Source: Rhodanobacter sp. LX-99 (GTDB lineage Bacteria > Pseudomonadota > Gammaproteobacteria > Xanthomonadales > Rhodanobacteraceae). Taken from it: a DNA stretch of 64,000 bases. The stretch lies in assembly GCF_018599185.1 (NCBI RefSeq), contig NZ_JAHFVL010000003.1, positions 496,001 to 560,000 on the forward strand, written 5' to 3'. The notes below the pieces were generated by a model. That model made no database searches and was not told the DNA's origin. It was given only the letters and a program-made list of their open reading frames with translations. Of the stretch, positions 56,975 through 64,000 are shown one piece after another (the first letter of the stretch is position 1; every line of letters starts with the position of its first letter). Both the position numbers and the translations under genes were made by a program.

Positions 56975-57937
56975 ATGCCGAGCATGAAGCGAATACTGAA
57001 AGGCCTTGGCCTCCTGCTGGCACTCGTGGCCGGCGGCTATTTCGTGGTCTATGCGCATCGCGCCTTGGCTGGCAAGGATCTATCCGCGCTGCTCGACAGT
57101 AGGGTACTTGTTGCCACGGGTTGCCTTACCCTGCTCTACACTCTGTCCATTCTGACAACGGCTCTCGCCTGGGCCAGGCTGTTGCGAGCCATGCAACAGC
57201 CTGCCGGGCTTGCACGCCTGCTACCTATCCTGGCCACCACTCAGTTCGGCAAATACCTCCCTGGCAATGTAGCCCAGCACATAGGACGCATCGCATTGGC
57301 ACGCGGCACGGGCGTGCAGATGTCGCCGGCACTTCTCTCCGTAGCCTACGAACTCCTGCTGGCGCTGGTCGCCAGCGCGCACATTGGCGCGCTCACCCTG
57401 CTGTGGGCACCTCCAGCCGCGCTGCTGCAGCTGCAAATAACCCAGTACCGGGTGCCGTTGCTGATTGTGGTGACTTTAGGCGCACTGGCCGCATTGCTGC
57501 TTGCGCCGCGCATTGCCATCTGGGTGACCCGCTTGCGAAACCCCTCACCCAAAGAAGTCATAGCCGCGCCGGCAAGATTGCACCTCGATCCGGCAACGGT
57601 CGGTAGCTGCTACGCGCTGTATGCGAGCAGCTTCGTCATGATTGGCTATGGCCTCTGGCTGGTTGCCGGTTCGTTGACGCCTGCTGGCGCGTTGATGCCT
57701 GGCCCGGTGTTCTTCATCGGCGCATTCGCCAGCAGCTGGATCCTCGGCTTTGTCGCCCCCGGTGCACCGGCCGGCCTTGGTATCCGAGAAGCCATGTTGA
57801 GCGCCTGGCTCAGCGGGGTGCTGCCCCCCGTGGAAGTGGTCCTGCTTGTTGTCGCACTGCGCATAGCCACCACCCTCGGGGACCTGGTCAACTTTATCTG
57901 GGGGAGTGTGGTCATGTTTCGGCAGCGCAATGGTTGA
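56975..57937 (+). CDS. UPF0104 / lysylphosphatidylglycerol synthase-like membrane protein
   Basis: The 320-residue protein has about 8 membrane helices and the LPG-synthase TM family motifs ATTQFGKYLPGNVAQHIGR and GAPAGLGIREAML. Members act as lipid or glycolipid flippases or are of unknown role. In this cluster, transport of a lipid-linked sugar is possible (inference). The start may be 56975 or 56984; the frame extends to 56885 without family support. Confidence 0.82.
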   Translation: MPSMKRILKGLGLLLALVAGGYFVVYAHRALAGKDLSALLDSRVLVATGCLTLLYTLSILTTALAWARLLRAMQQPAGLARLLPILATTQFGKYLPGNVAQHIGRIALARGTGVQMSPALLSVAYELLLALVASAHIGALTLLWAPPAALLQLQITQYRVPLLIVVTLGALAALLLAPRIAIWVTRLRNPSPKEVIAAPARLHLDPATVGSCYALYASSFVMIGYGLWLVAGSLTPAGALMPGPVFFIGAFASSWILGFVAPGAPAGLGIREAMLSAWLSGVLPPVEVVLLVVALRIATTLGDLVNFIWGSVVMFRQRNG

Positions 57938-58141
57938 TATGGGAAGGCTCGCTCGTTTGGCGCGTCCAAGCAGAGATCGCGCCCGAGCAACCCCAGAAGA
58001 GCCGCTGCCTTCGATCACGCGGCACGCAACCTGGAGGCTTCCCGAGTCAAACCGCCCGAATGCTATCGTGCCGCACGACTCCAACAATCTGAGACGTGAC
58101 CGAACTCCGACACGTATGCGAACCTTGCTCCAAGGACGACT

Positions 58142-59116
58142 ATGAAACTCATCATCCAGATTCCATGCCTCAATGAATCCGAGACCCTGGCGATCGCCTT
58201 GGCGGAGCTGCCACGTGAAGTCCAAGGCTTTGATTCGGTCGAATGGCTGATCATCGACGACGGCTCGACCGACAATACGGCGGAAGTCGCTCGTCAGAAC
58301 GGTGTCCATCACGTGGTGCGCCACCCGGTGAATCGCGGCCTCGCGGTGGGTTTCATGTCCGGCCTCGATGCATGCCTGAGGCTCGGCGCGGACGTCATCG
58401 TCAACACTGACGCCGACAATCAGTATTGCGGCGCCGATATTCCCAAGCTGACGGCACCGATCCTGGCCCAAGAAGCCGACATCGTCATTGGTGCCCGACC
58501 GATCGAACAGACCGAACACTTCTCCTGGATCAAGAAGAAGCTTCAACGCCTTGGCAGTTGGGCGGTACGTGTGGCCAGCAAGACCGATGTTGCGGACGCC
58601 CCCAGTGGCTTCCGCGCGATGTCCCGCGAAGCGGCCATGCGCCTCAATGTGTTCAATGCCTATACCTATACGCTGGAAACCATTATCCAGGCCGGCCAGA
58701 GCAATCTGCGTATCGTCTCTGTTCCAATTCGTACGAATGGCGATCTGCGGCCGTCGCGCCTGGTGAAAAGCATCAGCAGCTACGTCCAGCGCTCGCTGGT
58801 CACGATCCTGCGCGTTTTCGTGATATATCGTCCACTTGCTCTGTTCTTCTATGCGGGATCGGTCTTTCTTCTCACCGGGGCAGTCGCCGGTATCCGGTTC
58901 CTCTATTTCTATTTCGACAATGGCGGAGAGGGCCACGTTCAATCGGTCATTTTTGCCTCCTTGTGTATTACGCTCGGCATGCTGTTCAGCATGATGGGGC
59001 TAATCGGCGACCTGATCGCGACCAACCGCAAACTGCTGGAACGAATCGATATTCGTCTCCGGCACTTGGAATTCGGAAGCAGCGATCGTAATCATGTAAA
59101 TATTAAAAATGGTTAA
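58142..59116 (+). CDS. GT2 glycosyltransferase, DPM1/polyprenyl-phosphate type
   Basis: The 324-residue protein has a GT2 domain (IIQIPCLNESETLAIAL, LIIDDGSTDNT, VIVNTDADNQYCGADI) and two C-terminal membrane helices (about 230-290), the layout of polyprenyl-phosphate sugar transferases. It would load a sugar on undecaprenyl phosphate. Its end overlaps the next gene by 8 bases, a GT-C-like enzyme that could use such a donor. Confidence 0.87.
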   Translation: MKLIIQIPCLNESETLAIALAELPREVQGFDSVEWLIIDDGSTDNTAEVARQNGVHHVVRHPVNRGLAVGFMSGLDACLRLGADVIVNTDADNQYCGADIPKLTAPILAQEADIVIGARPIEQTEHFSWIKKKLQRLGSWAVRVASKTDVADAPSGFRAMSREAAMRLNVFNAYTYTLETIIQAGQSNLRIVSVPIRTNGDLRPSRLVKSISSYVQRSLVTILRVFVIYRPLALFFYAGSVFLLTGAVAGIRFLYFYFDNGGEGHVQSVIFASLCITLGMLFSMMGLIGDLIATNRKLLERIDIRLRHLEFGSSDRNHVNIKNG

Positions 59117-61118
59117 TGGCATGAATATGGGCACCGACTCAGAGCGCTCAGCGAAAGCGCTTTCTCTCATTTCTTCCATTTTTTTTGGAGTGTTGCTGTC
59201 CCTGCTTTTTATAGGGACAGCCAAGGTAGCGATTCATTCGGCGCCATCGTTCGATGGCGGAATGAATCTGGAAGTTGCCAGCTCCATCGCCAAGGGCGAA
59301 GGCTATCGCCGCTCCTACGCGCAGCGCGACGTTTTCCCCCACGAGATACAAACGGGCGCTCCATACATCCTGCCAGCCGCCGCCGTCTTCAAGATTTGGG
59401 GTATAGCCATTCCGCAAGCACAAGTAGTGAACATCGCCTACTTCGCCCTACTCTTGGCAACCACCTTTCTCTTGGTGAGGCAGAGAGGGAGCCGGACGCT
59501 TGCACTCTTCGCAGCCTGCACTGCTGCCGTTGTGCCTGGAATACTGGAATTCGGTTTCAGCGGCTATGGCGAAATACCGGCTATTGCCTTGGTTTTTACT
59601 GCTACTACTATCTTCTACAACGAGCGAAGCAAGCGACCACTAGCCGCGGCATTCGTGGCAGGTGTGCTTCTCGCGCTGGCCGTGATTACCAAGACGGTGA
59701 TGCTCATCGGGGCGGGTGCCCTCTGCCTTTGCGTCATCCTGGAGTTGGCATTCCCTGCAAATGGCCAGCGGGTGCCGCATGTAAAGAGAGCGGGGGCACT
59801 GGCAGCCGGCGGCACACTCGCCATGATTGCAATGGAGTTATGGAGAGCCGTGGCGCTGGGTGGCGCCGATGCCTGGGCGAACTGGTGGGCAGAGGAAACG
59901 TCGGGAATCTTCCGGCAGGCGGGTGTCCAAAGTGGGCTTACGGATACAACGACGGGCCTGCTCGGAAAACTGAGTTTGCACCTGCATCATCTGAGTCAGG
60001 ATTATCGATTTGCCATATGGGCCACCATCCTATGGCTTGTACTCCTCGGCTTCGCCGGATTAGCAACGCTTTTGCGTTCACCCAAGCAGGCAGGCAAGTG
60101 GAGCACACTGACCATCCTAGTTATCGCCATCGTCTACATGGCGTGGTGGCTGCTAGTGACGCCCACAGCCAAAGCGTGGCACCGGCGCATCATCGACGGC
60201 ATGATCTGCGCCAATGTCGGGATGATCATGTTTGTCGCTACCTGGTCCAGTGATTGGCGTAATCGTGCGTACGGCAGACTGGCCAGGATGTCAGCCATAT
60301 TGATCACATGCCTAATTCTCAGCCTTCCACTGGTATGGCTGGTAAAGGGTTCCCGAGCGCTCGTCTACGCCAGCACAAATCTTGATGACAATCGCGCGCT
60401 CCTACACGTGGTCCAAGAAGTGCGAGCGCTCCCGAAGAACGCCTACATCTTCGGTGTCGGCTGGTATTCCGCCCCAACCGTCTCCCTTCTCGCGGAGCGG
60501 CTCATTCTGGATTTCAATGACATTCCCGTATCGCGCCTGGAAACCGGACGGCCGGTCTATTTCGTGCAGGAACCGGGTGATTCCACGGACTATCTTGGGC
60601 GTGTTCGATCGACCTACCAGCTACCCGAAGCATCGCCGGGCAGCTATGCCTTATTGGCAGCCACCTCACTGACACCCTCACAACTCGTCCCTCAGCACGA
60701 TAAAGTTCGTCGCTACATTAATGCCTCCGATAACTACAGCTACATGCACGGATTCAATGAATCCGAAGGTAGCAATGGTCGATGGCTCAGTGACGACAAC
60801 CTCGTTCTGCTGACACCCACGGTGGGCGATCATTTCGAACTGGTTGTCTATACGCTTCCGCAAGCCTCGTATTTGTACGACAGCGCACCGAAGATCATAG
60901 TCAGCTTCAATGGCTGCGCCGCACCGGCCCAGGACAGTATTCCCGGAAACATGTCGAAGCTGATCTTCCCAATTCCAGACAACTGCAGCATCACGCCGAG
61001 CCAACCCGTCAATGTTCGTATCGAAGTCGATAACCTTATTGACGCTGCCATAACGCGCGACCCGCGTTCGCTCAGCGTAGTTGGAAAGGAGCTCGGATTC
61101 GTAGGACCACAGCCTTGA
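59109..61118 (+). CDS. Multi-pass membrane protein, GT-C-like glycosyltransferase
   Basis: The 669-residue protein has about 10 membrane helices in the first 430 residues and a soluble C-terminal domain of about 220 residues. The first loop after helix 1 (SFDGGMNLEVASSIAKGEGY) has the acidic residue pattern seen in GT-C glycosyltransferases of the ArnT/PMT kind. It likely moves a sugar from a polyprenyl donor to a glycan on the periplasmic side; this is inference. The ATG at 59109 overlaps the upstream gene; 59121 is an alternative. Confidence 0.75.
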   Translation: MVNGMNMGTDSERSAKALSLISSIFFGVLLSLLFIGTAKVAIHSAPSFDGGMNLEVASSIAKGEGYRRSYAQRDVFPHEIQTGAPYILPAAAVFKIWGIAIPQAQVVNIAYFALLLATTFLLVRQRGSRTLALFAACTAAVVPGILEFGFSGYGEIPAIALVFTATTIFYNERSKRPLAAAFVAGVLLALAVITKTVMLIGAGALCLCVILELAFPANGQRVPHVKRAGALAAGGTLAMIAMELWRAVALGGADAWANWWAEETSGIFRQAGVQSGLTDTTTGLLGKLSLHLHHLSQDYRFAIWATILWLVLLGFAGLATLLRSPKQAGKWSTLTILVIAIVYMAWWLLVTPTAKAWHRRIIDGMICANVGMIMFVATWSSDWRNRAYGRLARMSAILITCLILSLPLVWLVKGSRALVYASTNLDDNRALLHVVQEVRALPKNAYIFGVGWYSAPTVSLLAERLILDFNDIPVSRLETGRPVYFVQEPGDSTDYLGRVRSTYQLPEASPGSYALLAATSLTPSQLVPQHDKVRRYINASDNYSYMHGFNESEGSNGRWLSDDNLVLLTPTVGDHFELVVYTLPQASYLYDSAPKIIVSFNGCAAPAQDSIPGNMSKLIFPIPDNCSITPSQPVNVRIEVDNLIDAAITRDPRSLSVVGKELGFVGPQP

Positions 61119-61558
61119 TTTCGAACCAGCGTCGACCGCCGAAAAAGCAGAGAGTCAAGCCGCAGGATCGCATTCATGACGCCGTTCCGCCACTCTCGCC
61201 GACAAACGGCGCCGAAATCTCGGCCCATCATTTCTTGTGATCAAGCTCGCTCTGCAGACTCAATGCCCGTTATGCCCGTGCAACGAATCCCGAATAGTAG
61301 AAGTACGTCGGCGCCGACACAAAGAGGCTTGCCGCTTGAGCCAAAACTCCCGCAACAGGCATCGTTGTCCGGCAACGAAGGTAGATTCGATCCCCAAAGT
61401 CCGTTGCATACGCATCGGATCGAAACTCTGCGACGATGGCGAAGTGAACCGTCCCGACTTTCGCGGAGACTCCAACTCTTGAGAGGATGGAGCGAAGAAA
61501 ACCTCGAATGAAGAAGGCCCCTGTACTCTCCGTAGGTTCGCGAGCGAGCCGTACGCAA
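61119..61558. other. Gene-free degraded stretch in the polysaccharide cluster
   Basis: No intact gene is seen. Short frames occur on both strands, including a minus-strand piece around 61290-61410 with a hydrophobic, membrane-like composition, but none has a start, ribosome site or recognisable family. It is probably decayed DNA beside the transposase remnants. Confidence 0.5.
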
Positions 61559-61765
61559 AGCATCGCGCTTGACTTCATCGAGCCAGGCCGGTCGATGCAG
61601 AGCGGTTGCATCGAACGATTCAACGAAGCTTCCGGCGCGGCGTGCCTGAAATGCACGTCTTCCGCAATCTCACCGAAGTGTATGAGCAGGCCGAGCGATG
61701 GATTGCCGACTACAACAGACGGGATCTCCTATGATTGCCTCGACGGGCTGACGCCCGCCCGTAAG
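61559..61765 (+). pseudogene. IS3-family transposase OrfB C-terminal remnant
   Basis: Frames read LDFIEPGRSMQSGCIERFNE, then after a shift HVFRNLTEVYEQAERWIADYN, then after another break YDCLDGLTPA. These are the DDE end of IS3-type OrfB (the IERFN, WIxDYN and SLxGLTPA hallmarks). At least two frameshifts and a stop show it is dead; only the last quarter of the gene is present. Confidence 0.75.
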
Positions 61766-61773
61766 CTCCCCCG

Positions 61774-61913
61774 TCAAGCGGACACTTCAAAAGTAGAACC
61801 ACTGGCGACCTGTTGGCGGTACTCAGCGGGCGTCAGGTTACCGAGTGATGTGAGGACGCAGTCCGTTGTAGTCGATTATCCACCAGTAAGCTGCCTCGCG
61901 CACATCCTCACCT
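61774..61913 (-). pseudogene. Second IS3-family transposase remnant, opposite strand
   Basis: The minus strand reads EDVREAAYWWIIDYNGLRPH, then after a two-base loss SLGNLTPAEYRQQVASG and a stop at 61774, again the C-terminal end of an IS3 OrfB but of a different lineage from the one on the plus strand. The two remnants point at each other, about 10 bases apart. Confidence 0.75.
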
Positions 61914-62064
61914 ATGCTCATCGAAACCACTGCGATCGAAAGCGTGAGCGCCAGGCTAGGCATCGATCTGAATGACGATTACATCGCGCGTGCCGTAACA
62001 AGTATTATGCCGCGGACCGGTACCGTGACATTAGCGACACCCAGCCTACAGCGGCAAGCATTGC

Positions 62065-63054
62065 ATGGACGACTTCAAAATGAACGACGATGTGCCTGAC
62101 CAGATTGCGACCAATTTCACTCTGGACGTTTCCATCGTGGTGCCGGTGTATGGTGGCAGCGCCGCCTTGCCTGAACTGTGTAGCCGTCTGGATGCAGTGA
62201 TGCGTAGGGCCGGACTCGATTACGAAGTGATCCTGGTCGACGATCGCGGCCAGGCCGAAGCCTGGAGCGCCATCAGTGCGGTTGCCGCCCAGTATCCACA
62301 GTTGCGCGGCCTGCGCCTTGGCCGGAATTTTGGCCAACACGCGGCTACCATCTGCGGCATCTCATACGCTCGCGGAAAATGGGTCGTCACAATGGATGAC
62401 GACCTTGAACATCCGCCCGAATCCGTTCCCACCTTGCTAGCCACCGGCGACGACGATCACCCGTTGGTATACGGCGTCTTCGAGAAGCGTACCCATGCGA
62501 CCTATCGCAACCTGAGCTCGGAACTGATGCGCCGCATGCTCAAGCGCGCGTTCCCCGACCTCAACGAGGACTACTGCTCGTTTCGCGCTATCCACGCCCC
62601 GTTGGCCAAACAGCTCGATCGCTTCGGTTTCAACCGCCCCTACATAGACGGCATGCTGTCCTGGCTGACCTCGTCGGCACGCAGCGTCAGCGTACCGCAT
62701 GAACAGCGACAGCATGGTGAGAGTACTTACACCATACACAAGCTCCTTTCACGTGCAGCCAACATCTTCGTCACCTTCTCCTATCTGCCACTGCGCATCG
62801 CCACGTTCAGCGGCGCCGGACTGGCGTCCCTCAGCTTTCTGTATCTGCTTTATGTCATCTACGGCAAGCTGAGCGGCAGCATCATCGATCCAGGTTACGC
62901 CTCGCTGATGTCCGTGATGCTGTTCGCCTGCGGCATCCAACTGCTGATACTTGGCGTGGTCGGCGAATACGTGGGCCGACTGATGGGGGCAACATTCCGA
63001 CGGCCGGTGTATGTAGTGGACTGCGACACGAGAAACCAGCAGCCAAAACCTTGA
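62065..63054 (+). CDS. GtrB-like GT2 polyprenyl-phosphate glycosyltransferase
   Basis: The 329-residue protein has the GT2 motifs VSIVVPVYGGSAALPELC, VILVDDRGQ, LGRNFGQHAATICGI and TMDDDLEHPPE, and two C-terminal membrane helices (about 240-305). This is the GtrB layout for making undecaprenyl-phosphate glucose or a similar lipid donor. The gene right behind it encodes a GtrA-like flippase, overlapping by 4 bases, as in gtrAB modules. Confidence 0.9.
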   Translation: MDDFKMNDDVPDQIATNFTLDVSIVVPVYGGSAALPELCSRLDAVMRRAGLDYEVILVDDRGQAEAWSAISAVAAQYPQLRGLRLGRNFGQHAATICGISYARGKWVVTMDDDLEHPPESVPTLLATGDDDHPLVYGVFEKRTHATYRNLSSELMRRMLKRAFPDLNEDYCSFRAIHAPLAKQLDRFGFNRPYIDGMLSWLTSSARSVSVPHEQRQHGESTYTIHKLLSRAANIFVTFSYLPLRIATFSGAGLASLSFLYLLYVIYGKLSGSIIDPGYASLMSVMLFACGIQLLILGVVGEYVGRLMGATFRRPVYVVDCDTRNQQPKP

Positions 63055-63515
63055 ACCCCATCACCTCCGCCCCAACGCCAGCCGATGAAATGATCTACCG
63101 TCCTTTGAAGATTACGTTGTCCAATCTCCGTCGCTCATCCTCGAACCGCGCACGGGCAGGCGAGATGCTGCGCTTCCTAGTCGGAGGGATATTGAATGTC
63201 GCCGTTGGCTATGGCAGCTATCTGATACTGCTGCACTGGTTCCGCTACGAGGTGGCATACGCCATCGCGTATGTCCTGGGCATCGTCGTGTCGTATGTAT
63301 TCGGCGCGCTCTACGTGTTCCGCCAGCCCATGCGTTGGCGCTCAGCACTGCGTTACCCACTGGTATATCTTTTACAATTCCTGCTGGGCTTGATCCTGCT
63401 CAGGATTCTGGTCGAGCTGGTGCACATGCCCCAGCAGTTTGCGCCACTGGCCGTCGCCGTGCTCACCATACCGGCTACATTCCTGGCGTCGCGAACCATC
63501 ATTCGTACGAATTAA
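63051..63515 (+). CDS. GtrA family flippase-like membrane protein
   Basis: The 154-residue protein has four membrane helices from about residue 40 (MLRFLVGGILNVAVGYGSY, YVLGIVVSYVFGALYVFRQP), the GtrA family pattern. GtrA moves polyprenyl-phosphate sugar across the membrane. The start is TTG at 63051 overlapping the gtrB-like stop; an ATG at 63090 is the alternative. Confidence 0.87.
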   Translation: MNPITSAPTPADEMIYRPLKITLSNLRRSSSNRARAGEMLRFLVGGILNVAVGYGSYLILLHWFRYEVAYAIAYVLGIVVSYVFGALYVFRQPMRWRSALRYPLVYLLQFLLGLILLRILVELVHMPQQFAPLAVAVLTIPATFLASRTIIRTN

Positions 63516-63544
63516 GCATTGTTCGATATCTCGACGGAATCACG

Positions 63545-64000
63545 ATGAACAAGTCAGTCAAACCCGAGTTCGACCAGTATGCCAAGGGATACACTGATCT
63601 TCATCGCGCCAGCATACGAGTCAGCGGTGAGGATCCCGCTTTTTTTGCGGCGTACAAAACCACGTACATGGCCGCATGGCTCGGGGATGGCGTCTGCGCT
63701 GGCTCGTTTTCAATTCTCGATTTTGGCTGCGGCGTCGGCAATACCATTGATCACCTGCGCCGGGCGTTTCCTGCAGCGTCGCTGCAGGGTGCCGATCTGT
63801 CAGGCGAAAGCATCCGACTTGCCACCGAATCCCATGCCCGCCAGGCAACATTCCGTACCATCGAAAACGCTCGCCTTCCGCACGAGAACGAGAGCTTTGA
63901 CGTCGTCATGGCAGCCTGTGTTTTTCACCACATTCCGCCTGCCGAGCGTACACACTGGATGAGCGAGATCAGGCGGGTATTGAAGCCAGGCGGTCACGTT
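63545..64000 (+). CDS. Class I SAM-dependent methyltransferase (3' end outside window)
   Basis: The frame opens with ATG at 63545 and runs without a stop to the window end (152 codons). It shows SAM motif I SILDFGCGVGNTIDHLRR, GADLSGESI, FDVVMAACVFHHIPP and RRVLKPGGHV, a standard Methyltransf_11/25 fold. It follows the gtrAB-like pair by 29 bases and is part of the polysaccharide cluster. Confidence 0.88.
   Translation, partial: MNKSVKPEFDQYAKGYTDLHRASIRVSGEDPAFFAAYKTTYMAAWLGDGVCAGSFSILDFGCGVGNTIDHLRRAFPAASLQGADLSGESIRLATESHARQATFRTIENARLPHENESFDVVMAACVFHHIPPAERTHWMSEIRRVLKPGGHV

Noticed and set aside
61487..61975. Open frame of 162 codons as an intact gene
   Set aside because: It is a chance frame through two decayed transposase remnants; homologous pieces are in other frames and on the other strand.
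1..64000. CRISPR arrays, tRNA or rRNA genes
   Set aside because: No regularly spaced direct repeats and no tRNA cloverleaf or rRNA sequence were noticed on reading; a tRNAscan or CRISPR finder run would be decisive.

Overview
The window reads as a chromosomal segment of a high-GC gammaproteobacterium of the order Xanthomonadales/Lysobacterales, most likely a Rhodanobacteraceae relative (Rhodanobacter, Dyella, Frateuria or similar). This is inferred from the gene set: a Xanthomonad-type TonB-dependent receptor, GTP-dependent PEP carboxykinase, FadE-type acyl-CoA dehydrogenase, a MetJ repressor with a lysine-rich tail, fused cysNC, and a polysaccharide locus directly after etfBA, as in the known Xanthomonas etfA-metB O-antigen locus. 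No tRNA, rRNA or CRISPR array was seen.

Region by region. 1-4.6 kb: the 3' part of a TonB-dependent receptor, the manganese exporter mntP under a yybP-ykoY Mn riboswitch, and a secreted M20 peptidase. 4.6-6.46 kb: a low-GC foreign patch with one unrecognised membrane protein, a decayed copy of the prfC 5' end, and a hairpin-rich stretch; the intact prfC follows, so this looks like an integration scar at prfC. 6.46-14 kb: prfC, a CPBP protease, a large CHASE3/GAF hybrid histidine kinase with three receiver domains, and a REC-GGDEF diguanylate cyclase. 14-20.4 kb: DUF4442 thioesterase-like protein, fadE, alpha/beta hydrolase, TetR regulator, pckG. 20.5-28.9 kb: ECF sigma factor with putative membrane anti-sigma and DUF4097 protein, an outer-membrane protein, a GAF-GAF-GGDEF-EAL protein, hslO, mtgA, and a CBS-domain protein. 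29-37 kb: MFS-like transporter, GMC oxidoreductase, M48 protease with TerB-like tail plus lemA, serine beta-lactamase-like hydrolase, TonB-like protein.

37.4-46.4 kb is largely sulfur, methionine and one-carbon metabolism: a MetJ-histone-like fusion with tandem met boxes upstream, gcvH, gcvT, cysNC, cysD, then an amidase and ETF-ubiquinone oxidoreductase. 46.4-51.6 kb: phytanoyl-CoA dioxygenase-like protein, a two-domain glycosyltransferase and a WbsX/RgpF-like protein. etfB and etfA (51.7-53.5 kb) are separated by a REP-like repeat pair.

From 53.5 kb to the right edge lies a lower-GC surface polysaccharide (probably O-antigen) cluster: methyltransferase, GT4, NAD-dependent epimerase, UPF0104 membrane protein, DPM1-like GT2, GT-C-like membrane protein, a scar with two decayed IS3-family transposase ends, GtrB-like GT2, GtrA-like flippase, and a second methyltransferase cut by the window end.

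The strongest leads are the prfC 5' duplication next to an orphan low-GC gene, the MetJ fusion to an H1-like tail with a possible internal start, and the met-box region upstream of it, which could also drive an unannotated divergent transcript.
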